A stretch of DNA of 64,000 bases, taken from contig NC_015572.1 in the NCBI RefSeq assembly GCF_000214665.1, positions 992,001-1,056,000 on the forward strand, given 5' to 3'. The notes under the pieces are model-generated. The model was not told where the DNA came from. It saw only the letters and a program-made list of their open reading frames with translations, and did not search any database. The position numbers and the translations under genes were made by a program. This stretch comes from Methylomonas methanica MC09. GTDB taxonomy: Bacteria; Pseudomonadota; Gammaproteobacteria; Methylococcales; Methylomonadaceae. How positions within the stretch are numbered: position 1 is the stretch's first letter; every line of letters begins with the position of its first letter. Positions 9,376 through 16,692 of this stretch are shown piece by piece.

Positions 9376-11163
9376 ATGAAGCGAATTGTTTTATTGGCGT
9401 GGGCTTTGGCTTTGTTGCCCGGTTTGGCGCAAGCTTGGTGGAACAACGACTGGGGGTATAGAAAGAAAATTTCTATCGATGCCCAGCAGTTGCAGCAGCA
9501 AGGTGTCAAACCGGTCGCTGAAGGCTTGGCCGTTATTCGCCTGCACACCGGCAATTTCGCCTACTTCATGGATCTGGCGGAACAGGGCAAGGATTTGCGT
9601 TTTATCGCCGCCGACGACAAAACGCCGCTGAAGTTTTATATCGAGAAAATCGATCCTATTAACGAAATGGCGATTATTTGGGTGAAGCTACCCAACGACA
9701 TCGCCAATGCTGCCGAGCCGTCGGTATGGATGTACTACGGTAACGCCACAGCGGTGGAAGCTAGTGAGGCCGGTGGTATCTTTGATGTGGCCCAAGTTGT
9801 TGACTATCACTTCAATGCGGATGCCGTGGTCGACGCCACTGCTTATGCCAATCAACCGGCAACCGCCAACAATACCCGTATAGAAGGCGGCGCCATTGGC
9901 GATGCCGCGGCGTTTGACGGCAGCCAATCGATAACCATTGCCGCGTCGCCGGCGATTCAGATGGCGGACAACTTCGGCTGGACGGTATCTGCCTGGGTGA
10001 AAATCGACCAAGCGCAATCCGAAGGTGTAGTGTTTGAACGCGACGGGCTGATGTTATCCGTTAGAGGTCAAACGCCGGTGTTAAATGTCAACCGGAAGGA
10101 ATTGGCCAGCCCCACCGATATGAATTTAGCGGCTTGGCACTTGTTGGCGGTTACCGGCAGTCAGGAAGGGTTTAGCTTTTATGTTGACGGCAAGCAGATA
10201 GGCGTGCTGGCGCCCAGCGTGCCCGGCTTTCAAGGCGATATCAGTATCGGTGCCGCGGTTGACGGCAGCCGCGGCTTGATCGGTGCGATTGACGAATTCG
10301 GGATCGCCAAGGCCGCCCGCGATCAAAATACCTTAGCGTTCAATACCTTGATGCAGGGCCAGACTTCCGCGCTGTTAACTTATGGCGAAGACAGTACGCC
10401 GGACAGCGAAGGGGGCGGCGAATCGCGCATCATGGCGATTTTGAGCGATGTTACCGTGGACGGTTGGGTGATTATCGGCTTATTGGCGGTGATGTTCGTG
10501 GTGAGCTGGATCGTCATGTTGGTCAAGGCCCTGATCATCAATAAAAATATTGCCGAGAACCGTAAATTCGAAGATGCCTTCCAAAAACTGAATGCGGCTG
10601 AAATCGCCGAACTCAATCGGGAAATGACTGAGGATGACGAGGATTTGGAAGCCTCGCCATTGTTGGCCATGACCGGTAGTCACGGTCAGTTTGCCGGCTC
10701 ATCGTTGTATCAGCTCTACCATGTCGGTGTAGAGGAGGTGAATCGGCGCTTGGCCAAAGCGGTGGGCGCAGACGCGGCGGAGGCCAGCATTTCCGACAAA
10801 GCCATCAACACCATTCGGGCGGCCATGGAGTCGATATTGGTGCGCGAAGTGCAAAAATTGAATAACCAAATGGTGCTGTTGACCATTGCGATTTCCGGCG
10901 GCCCGTTCCTGGGGCTGTTGGGGACGGTGTTGGGGGTCATGATTACCTTTGGCGATATTGCCGCCAGCGGCGAGGTGAACGTCAATGCCATCGCGCCGGG
11001 TATCGCCGCAGCCTTGGCTACCACGGTAGCGGGTTTGTTGGTGGCGATTCCTGCTTTGTTCGGCTATAGCTATCTGGCCAGTCGTATCAAGTTGGTGACC
11101 GCCGATATGTACATTTTCGTCGACGAGTTCAGTGCCAAATTGTCGGAACGTTACGCCGATTAA
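9376..11163 (+). CDS. DUF2341 / LamG domain protein fused to a MotA/TolQ/ExbB proton channel
   Basis: This 595-residue fusion starts with a clean Sec signal peptide (residues 1-20, cleavage after GLAQA). A DUF2341-type region (WWNNDWGYRKK, then SVWMYYGNA) covers roughly 21-135, and a LamG/concanavalin-like beta-sandwich about 150-330. A transmembrane helix at about 362-390 leads to a cytoplasmic linker, and a MotA/TolQ/ExbB domain with two helices sits at about 494-525 and 543-570 (GGPFLGLLGTVLGVMITF). Ordinary ExbB proteins are ~220-250 residues and lack the large periplasmic sensor-like part. The fusion is directly followed by exbD and tonB, so it should be the channel subunit of a dedicated proton-motive-force transducer. 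The carbohydrate-binding-like head could sense or hold the cell wall or the adhesin encoded upstream; this is inference. Confidence 0.88.
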   Translation: MKRIVLLAWALALLPGLAQAWWNNDWGYRKKISIDAQQLQQQGVKPVAEGLAVIRLHTGNFAYFMDLAEQGKDLRFIAADDKTPLKFYIEKIDPINEMAIIWVKLPNDIANAAEPSVWMYYGNATAVEASEAGGIFDVAQVVDYHFNADAVVDATAYANQPATANNTRIEGGAIGDAAAFDGSQSITIAASPAIQMADNFGWTVSAWVKIDQAQSEGVVFERDGLMLSVRGQTPVLNVNRKELASPTDMNLAAWHLLAVTGSQEGFSFYVDGKQIGVLAPSVPGFQGDISIGAAVDGSRGLIGAIDEFGIAKAARDQNTLAFNTLMQGQTSALLTYGEDSTPDSEGGGESRIMAILSDVTVDGWVIIGLLAVMFVVSWIVMLVKALIINKNIAENRKFEDAFQKLNAAEIAELNREMTEDDEDLEASPLLAMTGSHGQFAGSSLYQLYHVGVEEVNRRLAKAVGADAAEASISDKAINTIRAAMESILVREVQKLNNQMVLLTIAISGGPFLGLLGTVLGVMITFGDIAASGEVNVNAIAPGIAAALATTVAGLLVAIPALFGYSYLASRIKLVTADMYIFVDEFSAKLSERYAD

Positions 11164-11185
11164 CCCGTAAGCCAGGTAAACCGAT

Positions 11186-11590
11186 ATGCGCTATCAAGAA
11201 GAATTAGACAGTTACGACGAAATCAACGTCACGTCCATGCTGGATTTGGCCTATGTGCTGCTGATTGTGTTCATCATCATGACCACGGCGGCCGTGCAAG
11301 GGATTCAGATCAATCTGCCCAAGGCCAGCAATCAACCAAGCTTGGCCAAGCCTAAAACCAAAGCGATTACCGTTACCGCGGAAGGGACTATTTTTCTGGA
11401 TACCTTTCCGGTCACCATGGAACAGCTGGAATCCACATTGCTGCAGTACAAAGCCGCCGACCCGTCACTGCCGGTGGTGGTTAAAGGCGATGCCACCGTG
11501 ATGTATCAAAGCGTCATTGAAGTGTTGGCCTTGCTGGGTAAGCTGGAAATCACCCAGGTGGGTCTGGTGACGCAGAATCTGGTCAAGTAG
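11186..11590 (+). CDS. exbD: ExbD-type biopolymer transport protein
   Basis: This 134-residue protein has a short cytoplasmic N-terminus, then INVTSMLDLAYVLLIVFIIM. That is the single ExbD membrane helix with its essential aspartate (Asp20 here) at the membrane edge. A small periplasmic domain follows (about 60-134). It would assemble with the upstream ExbB fusion and couple proton flow to the TonB protein encoded 5 bp downstream. Length and domain layout are normal for the ExbD/TolR family. The gap from the ExbB gene is 22 bp, so one transcript is likely. Confidence 0.92.
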   Translation: MRYQEELDSYDEINVTSMLDLAYVLLIVFIIMTTAAVQGIQINLPKASNQPSLAKPKTKAITVTAEGTIFLDTFPVTMEQLESTLLQYKAADPSLPVVVKGDATVMYQSVIEVLALLGKLEITQVGLVTQNLVK

Positions 11591-11595
11591 TTGGT

Positions 11596-12252
11596 ATGTC
11601 TGAGCACGGTAAGAAACATTTTCGGGTCTATCTGCCCAAAATCATCGGTGGCGTGATTGCGCTGATCGTGCTGTTTTTTTTCGTGAAGATGGTCATGCAT
11701 TTTCTCGACAACCAACAGGAGCGGCCGCAACGCAAAATTCAGCCGGTGACCTTGGTTGCACCGCCCCCGCCCCCTCCGCCGCCACCTAAGGTCGAACCGC
11801 CGCCACCCGAGCCGGAAATGGAAAAAATCAAGGAGCCGGAACCCGAGCCAGAACCGGAGCCGGAACCCGAGGAAGCACCGGCCAGGGATTTGGGGTTGGA
11901 TGCGGAAGGTACCGCGGGTTCGGATGGATTCGGACTGGCGGCTCGCAAGGGCGGCACCGGTTTGTTTGGAGGGGGTAATCCCTTCAATTGGTACGGCGGT
12001 CTAATTAAGAATGAAATGCTCAATTTGCTATCTGGTCAGGATGAATTGCGCCGAAAGGGGTTTACGGCCGTTATCAAAGTCTGGCTGAAGGCGGATGGTG
12101 GAATAGAGCGGTTTGAATTGAGCCGCGGTAGTAACGATCCGGATATCGATCAGATTATTACCCGAACGTTGAACAAATTAACACGAATATCGGAGCCGCC
12201 GCCGCCCGGAATGGAGCAGCCGGTTAAATTAAAAATTACATCACGCGTATAA
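11596..12252 (+). CDS. tonB: TonB-family energy transducer
   Basis: This 218-residue protein has one N-terminal membrane anchor (about 14-35). A periplasm-spanning proline-rich rod (about 54-95) follows, with a run of eight prolines and then five Pro-Glu repeats. The rest includes a glycine-rich linker and a compact C-terminal TonB domain (about 145-218, TAVIKVWLKADGGIERFEL). It contacts the TonB box of outer-membrane partners and passes on energy from ExbB/ExbD. The location 5 bp after exbD and 25 bp before a porin gene suggests a dedicated client rather than siderophore uptake in general. It is clearly TonB-type; the client is inferred. Confidence 0.9.
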   Translation: MSEHGKKHFRVYLPKIIGGVIALIVLFFFVKMVMHFLDNQQERPQRKIQPVTLVAPPPPPPPPPKVEPPPPEPEMEKIKEPEPEPEPEPEPEEAPARDLGLDAEGTAGSDGFGLAARKGGTGLFGGGNPFNWYGGLIKNEMLNLLSGQDELRRKGFTAVIKVWLKADGGIERFELSRGSNDPDIDQIITRTLNKLTRISEPPPPGMEQPVKLKITSRV

Positions 12253-12277
12253 CATAGTCAGGTATTAGGTAAATTCG

Positions 12278-13993
12278 ATGACCCACAATAAACGGCTATT
12301 GGCCCTGGCATTGTCCGGGCTGGTTGGCATCGCACAGGCCGGCGAAAAGGAAGAACTGCTAAAGCTGCGCAACACCACGACCAACTTGATCAAGCAATTG
12401 GTTAAGCAGGGCGTTATCACCGAGAGTGCGGCCGAGCAGATGATCAAACAGGCGGAAGCGGATGCGGAAACGCAGGTCGCTGTCAGCAAGGCAGCGGAGG
12501 CTTCAGAAATGACGGTGCCGGCCGATGAAGTGCGAGTGGCTTATGTGCCGGATTTCGTCAAGGATGAAATTCGCCAACAGGTTAGAGCAGAGCTTAAGGA
12601 AGAGGTGGTTGGCGATGTAATGGCCAAGGCCAAGAACGAACAATGGGGTTTGCCGAATGCGTTACCGGAGTGGACCCGGCGGTTCAAGTTGTCTGGGGAT
12701 ATGCGGTTGCGATCTCAGCATGAAATGATGCCTTCGAGCAATATCGAAAACGGACTGGCTCAACCGTTTTATTTCGATGCGCAAGCTATCAATGATGCCG
12801 GTGGACAGACCGCGGCGGGTTTAAATCAATTTCGTAATACCACGGAAGGCAGACAACGCTTCAGGGAACGATTGCGCCTCGCCATCGATGCGGACATTGC
12901 GGATGGCTTGAAGGCCGGCGTGCGGTTGGCTACCGGCAATCAACGCGATCCCGTTTCAACCAATCAAACATTAGGCAATACCGGGACGCGCTACGAGTTT
13001 GCGATCGATAGAGCCTATTTACAGTACGATGCGTTCGACGAGGATAAATTCAAATGGTTGACCTTGAGCGGTGGCCGCATCAAAAATCCCTGGTATACCG
13101 GTGGCGGCGAGTTTAGCGGTGGTAGCGAGTTAGTCTGGGATACGGATTTGTCGTTTGAAGGATTTGCCGCTACGGTAAGGCATCGTTTGGCGGGATCGGA
13201 CGGATTGTTCGCAAAAACGGATCAACGGGATTCTTTGTTTGCAACGGTAGGTGCTTTTCCGTTGCAAGAATCGTCTTTAAGTAGCGATAAATGGCTGTTT
13301 GGCGGTCAGACCGGCATGGAATTGGGCTTCGATAATCAGGACAATCTGAAGATGGCCGTGGCTTACTATGATTATGTGAACGTAGAGGCCAAACAAAATA
13401 CGCCGGGCAGGAGAACTTGCGATTTGAATACTCCCGCCATTACGGCGTCGCGGCCCGAATTCATGCAAGGGGGTAACACGCTGGCCACCATTTGTCAGGA
13501 AGGTACCAACGGAACCAGTAACGGTTTGGACCAAATGATCGGCCTCGCCTCCGACTACAATATCGTCAACGCGAACATTTCTTATGAAATGGCGAATTTT
13601 GCGCCGCATCAATTACGTCTCAGCGCCGATTATGCGAAGAACATCGGGTTCGATAAAGAAGCGGTTAGCCGTTTGCTTAACGGTAATGTAGTGGAGCCTA
13701 AAACCAATGCTTGGCAATTTCGCGCCGATTATGGTTGGCGTATTGTCGAAAGACCCGGTCATTGGAATGTGTTTGCCGCTTATAAGTACGTCGAACGCGA
13801 TGCCGTGCTGGACGCCTTTACCGATTCGGATTTTCATTTGGGAGGTACCAACGTCAAGGGTTGGTTTGTCGGCGGTAACTATGGTTTGATGAAAAACGTT
13901 TGGCTGACTGGGCGTTGGCTAACTGCCGATATCATCACTGGTCCTCCTTTCGGTATCGACGTGTTGCAAATTGATATCAACACCCGGTTTTAG
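12278..13993 (+). CDS. Putative outer-membrane porin with N-terminal coiled coil
   Basis: This 571-residue protein has a Sec signal peptide (residues 1-21, ending GIAQA). A helical, likely trimeric coiled-coil segment (about 23-110, KLRNTTTNLIKQLVKQGV) is followed by a beta-barrel from about 125 to the C-terminus. The barrel shows alternating aromatic strands and ends in Phe (DINTRF), the usual outer-membrane assembly signal. It fits the 'putative porin' family (Porin_5 type). I see no clear TonB box or plug domain. It sits in the same operon as tonB-exbBD and downstream of a giant adhesin. It could be the outer-membrane partner of that energy system, or a general pore that happens to be co-transcribed. 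Confidence 0.82.
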   Translation: MTHNKRLLALALSGLVGIAQAGEKEELLKLRNTTTNLIKQLVKQGVITESAAEQMIKQAEADAETQVAVSKAAEASEMTVPADEVRVAYVPDFVKDEIRQQVRAELKEEVVGDVMAKAKNEQWGLPNALPEWTRRFKLSGDMRLRSQHEMMPSSNIENGLAQPFYFDAQAINDAGGQTAAGLNQFRNTTEGRQRFRERLRLAIDADIADGLKAGVRLATGNQRDPVSTNQTLGNTGTRYEFAIDRAYLQYDAFDEDKFKWLTLSGGRIKNPWYTGGGEFSGGSELVWDTDLSFEGFAATVRHRLAGSDGLFAKTDQRDSLFATVGAFPLQESSLSSDKWLFGGQTGMELGFDNQDNLKMAVAYYDYVNVEAKQNTPGRRTCDLNTPAITASRPEFMQGGNTLATICQEGTNGTSNGLDQMIGLASDYNIVNANISYEMANFAPHQLRLSADYAKNIGFDKEAVSRLLNGNVVEPKTNAWQFRADYGWRIVERPGHWNVFAAYKYVERDAVLDAFTDSDFHLGGTNVKGWFVGGNYGLMKNVWLTGRWLTADIITGPPFGIDVLQIDINTRF

Positions 13994-14005
13994 GGGGAGA
14001 CTTTT

Positions 14006-14662
14006 ATGCAGTTTGTCGCCCAACAGTTCGCCAAATATGCTTTGGCTATCGCGTTGCTCATTGCTTTTGCCCTGTTGCCGGAGGCATCCCAAGCCGTCCC
14101 TCGTGACGCCAACGCCAATAACGGCGCGGTGTTAAAATTGCAGGCCATGGTCAAACGTCTGTCGTCCGAACGCGATGCGGCTGTAGCCGAAAACAGCGGA
14201 TTAGCCGCCGAAGTGGAGCAATTGAAAAGGGAAAAGGCCGATGCGTTGGCCGCTAAAGACAGTTTAAGCAGCGAACTGTCGGTGCAAAAAAACACGGCGG
14301 AAGCCGTGCGCAATCGCTTGGGGTCCACTGAAAGCCGTTTGCAGGATGTGTCCGATAAATACGCTAAAACCAACAGCGCAAAAGCCGAGTTGGAAAGGGA
14401 GTTAGCAGCGCTGAAAGCCAAACAGCAGGGTACAGAACAGCAATTAAAAACGTGTGGGCAGCATAACGTCAAGCTGTATCAGGCCGCGGAAGAATTGCTG
14501 GAGCGGTATCAGAACAAAGGTACGTTCTCCGGGCTTTTGCAGGACGAGCCTTTGTTGCAATTTCAAAGCGTGGACATGCAAAACATTGTCCAGGAATATC
14601 AAGATCAACTCAGTGCGGGCCGTTATAGCCAGGAACCCCCAAGCTCCGCCGAAATGCATTAA
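14006..14662 (+). CDS. Exported coiled-coil protein of unknown function
   Basis: This 218-residue protein has a signal peptide or anchor at about 8-30 (YALAIALLIAFALLPEASQA). A long heptad-rich coiled coil follows at about 40-150 (LKLQAMVKRLSSERDAAVAE), then a short polar tail. A GGGGAGA ribosome site lies before the ATG, 12 bp after the porin stop, so it is the last gene of the TonB/porin operon. I do not recognise the family. A periplasmic coiled coil of this length could bridge the membrane or act as a chaperone or tether for the adhesin or porin; this is a guess from position. Confidence 0.7.
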   Translation: MQFVAQQFAKYALAIALLIAFALLPEASQAVPRDANANNGAVLKLQAMVKRLSSERDAAVAENSGLAAEVEQLKREKADALAAKDSLSSELSVQKNTAEAVRNRLGSTESRLQDVSDKYAKTNSAKAELERELAALKAKQQGTEQQLKTCGQHNVKLYQAAEELLERYQNKGTFSGLLQDEPLLQFQSVDMQNIVQEYQDQLSAGRYSQEPPSSAEMH

Positions 14663-14670
14663 TTCGCAAG

Positions 14671-14785
14671 GTAGGCCGGAATAAATCCGATGAAGCAACA
14701 GCGAAGTCGGGCGTTTCCGGCAAAATCAAAGGTGCGCCGGAAACATCCGCCCTGGCTGGCGCCGGGCAGCTTTATTCCGGCCTAC
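14671..14785. repeat. REP/MITE-like inverted-repeat element (GTAGGCCGGAATAA ends)
   Basis: A 115-bp palindromic element has perfect 14-bp terminal inverted repeats (14671-14684 and 14772-14785). It also contains an internal GTTTCCGGC / GCCGGAAAC pair, so the whole unit can fold as a long hairpin. It lies between the end of the porin operon and its terminator. No coding content is seen. Confidence 0.75.
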
Positions 14786-14822
14786 GTTTTGGTTTTTTCA
14801 ACGAGCTCCATAGTGGCCGCCG

Positions 14823-14860
14823 AAAGGCCGCAGGCACAATCTCGCCAAGCGGCCTTTTTT
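14823..14860 (+). terminator. Rho-independent terminator of the TonB/porin operon
   Basis: A perfect 9-bp stem AAAGGCCGC / GCGGCCTTT (14823-14831 and 14849-14857) with a 17-nt loop runs into a T-tract at 14855-14860. It is oriented for the rightward operon and lies just before the converging leftward gene. The loop is longer than usual. Confidence 0.6.
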
Positions 14861-15383
14861 ATTGGGCTTGCTCATTCGCCCGTTTCGGATCTCGGAATTT
14901 ACGGCGGTTAGGTTTAATCCGTTTGATATTCAGCGGGTGGCCTTGCACGGTCGCTTCGCTGAGTAATTGAAATATATCGGCCGGCATACCGTCAGGCAAG
15001 TCGACCAGGGTATAACTATCCCGCATGTCGATACGGGCAATGCGTTTTCTGTCGACGCCGGATTCTTCGATGAGTATCGCCAGCAATTGTTCTTGATCGA
15101 TTCGGTGGTTTTTGCCCACATCAAGCCGGTAGCGCACATTACGGTAATTCGGCGCTTTAAATACCGGCGGCAGGGTCGCACTCGAGATTTCCGGTTCGGC
15201 GGAGTTCTGAAATAAATGCGGTTGGCTAATGTAAAGCAACGTGGCGGCGCAGTCCATGGGGTCGATACCCAATTCGCTGTTGAGTTGCTGGATAACCTGC
15301 CGGTGCGCCTGCAGATTTTCCTGTGAGAGAACCTGCTGCAGGCGTTTTTTCAGTTTTTCCAGCTTACGGGGGTGAACGTGCAT
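14859..15383 (-). CDS. Stand-alone DbpA/DeaD-type RNA-binding domain protein
   Basis: This 174-residue protein has no helicase domain. The N-terminal third (RKLEKLKKRLQQVL to GIDPMDCAATLLYIS) resembles the helical linker that follows the helicase core in DeaD-like enzymes. Residues about 85-160 (RYRLDVGKNHRIDQEQLLAI to LVDLPDGMPADIFQLL) match the DbpA RNA-binding fold. The tail is basic (RIKPNRRKFRDPKR). It would bind structured RNA without unwinding it. It lies 15 bp after surA in the same orientation, so it is probably the third gene of the lptD-surA transcript. It could be a free-standing RNA chaperone or a relic of a split helicase; no helicase fragment is adjacent. Confidence 0.75.
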   Translation of the reverse strand: MHVHPRKLEKLKKRLQQVLSQENLQAHRQVIQQLNSELGIDPMDCAATLLYISQPHLFQNSAEPEISSATLPPVFKAPNYRNVRYRLDVGKNHRIDQEQLLAILIEESGVDRKRIARIDMRDSYTLVDLPDGMPADIFQLLSEATVQGHPLNIKRIKPNRRKFRDPKRANEQAQ

Positions 15384-15398
15384 GTTCGGTTTGTCCTG

Positions 15399-16685
15399 TT
15401 ACAGTCTGTCCAGTTCGATTTCCACATAGGCTTCGTCGCGCAGACGACGCAGCCATAACTCGGTTTCTTCTTCGATTTTACGCTTGCGGATTTCGTCTCT
15501 GACTTTGTCTTTCCTGAATTGTTCGCTGTCATCCTGGCTTTCCCGGCCCAAAACCTGAATCAGGTGCCAGCCGAACTGGGTTTGTATCGGATTGCTGATT
15601 TGATTGATCTCCAGTTTGTTCATGGCGTCTTCAAATGGCGGTACCAGCGCGCCGGGAGTTACCCAATCCAGCGAGCCGCCGTTGATGGCGGAGCCTTTGT
15701 CGTCGGAATGCGCGCGCGCCAAGGTGGCAAAGTCGTCGCCGTCCTTGATGCGTTCTTTAAGCGCCAGCAGGCGTTTTTGGGCTTCGGCGTCGTCCACCAG
15801 TTCGTTGGTTTTGATCAGAATATGCCGCACTTTGGTTTTATTAACAATGTGTTGCGCGGAGCCTTCGGTTTCCAGCATTTTAATGATATGAAAACCGCTG
15901 GGGCTGCGGATCGGGTCGGAGACATCGCCTTGCAACATACCAGGGACCAGTTCGGTAAATAGGGTCGGAATCTGGCCGATGCTGCGCCAGCCTAAATCGC
16001 CGCCTTTCAAAGCATTGTCGTCATTGGAATAACTGATGGCGGTTTCGCGGAAATCCTTCCCGTTGCGCAGTTCGGACACCACTTGATCGGCCTTTTGTTT
16101 GGCTTTTTGTATCTCGCCGGCGGATGCGCCGGACGGCACTGAAATTAAAATATGGCCTAAATGATATTGGGTAGTATTCGAACCGGCCTTGCTTTGGGTT
16201 TCCAGATAATGGTTAACCTCTGCGTCGGTGACCTTAATACGGGAGCTGATTTCCCGGCCTCTTAGCTGATTGATGATAATCTCATTTCGCAGATTCTCCT
16301 CAAAACCTTTGTAATCCATGCCTTGCCTGACGAGTTCTTGCTTGAAAGCTTCCACGGACATATTGTTACGCGAGGCAATATCCGCAACCGAGTTACGCAG
16401 CATTTCGTCGCTCACCTGAATGCCGGAACGGGCGGCCAATTGCCTCTGTAACTTGTCGATAATCATGCGCTCCAGCACTTGCTTACGTAACACATATTCC
16501 GGCGGCATCGTGACATTATTACTGCGCAATTTTTGGATGATCGCCGCTACTTCAATATTCAGTTCGCGTTCCAAGATGACGTCGTCTTCCACGACGGCCA
16601 CGATTCTATCCAGCGTTTGCGCCAGAACAGGAGGAAGGTCGGCCATTATCAAAAGCCAAGCTGCGAAAAAAAGTTTCTTAATCAT
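15399..16685 (-). CDS. surA: Periplasmic chaperone / peptidyl-prolyl isomerase SurA
   Basis: SurA escorts unfolded outer-membrane proteins across the periplasm. The 428-residue reading starts at the ATG at 16685, giving MIKKLFFAAWLLIMADLPPV, a good signal peptide. A TTG 18 bp upstream would extend it into lptD and is less likely. The N-terminal chaperone helices (about 30-170) carry DRIVAVVEDDVILEREL. Two parvulin domains follow at about 170-270 (HLGHILISVP) and 285-380 (VRHILIKTNE), then the C-terminal helix. It is seven bases downstream of lptD, the classic arrangement, and length is typical. Confidence 0.96.
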   Translation of the reverse strand: MIKKLFFAAWLLIMADLPPVLAQTLDRIVAVVEDDVILERELNIEVAAIIQKLRSNNVTMPPEYVLRKQVLERMIIDKLQRQLAARSGIQVSDEMLRNSVADIASRNNMSVEAFKQELVRQGMDYKGFEENLRNEIIINQLRGREISSRIKVTDAEVNHYLETQSKAGSNTTQYHLGHILISVPSGASAGEIQKAKQKADQVVSELRNGKDFRETAISYSNDDNALKGGDLGWRSIGQIPTLFTELVPGMLQGDVSDPIRSPSGFHIIKMLETEGSAQHIVNKTKVRHILIKTNELVDDAEAQKRLLALKERIKDGDDFATLARAHSDDKGSAINGGSLDWVTPGALVPPFEDAMNKLEINQISNPIQTQFGWHLIQVLGRESQDDSEQFRKDKVRDEIRKRKIEEETELWLRRLRDEAYVEIELDRL

Positions 16686-16692
16686 GGTGGGG

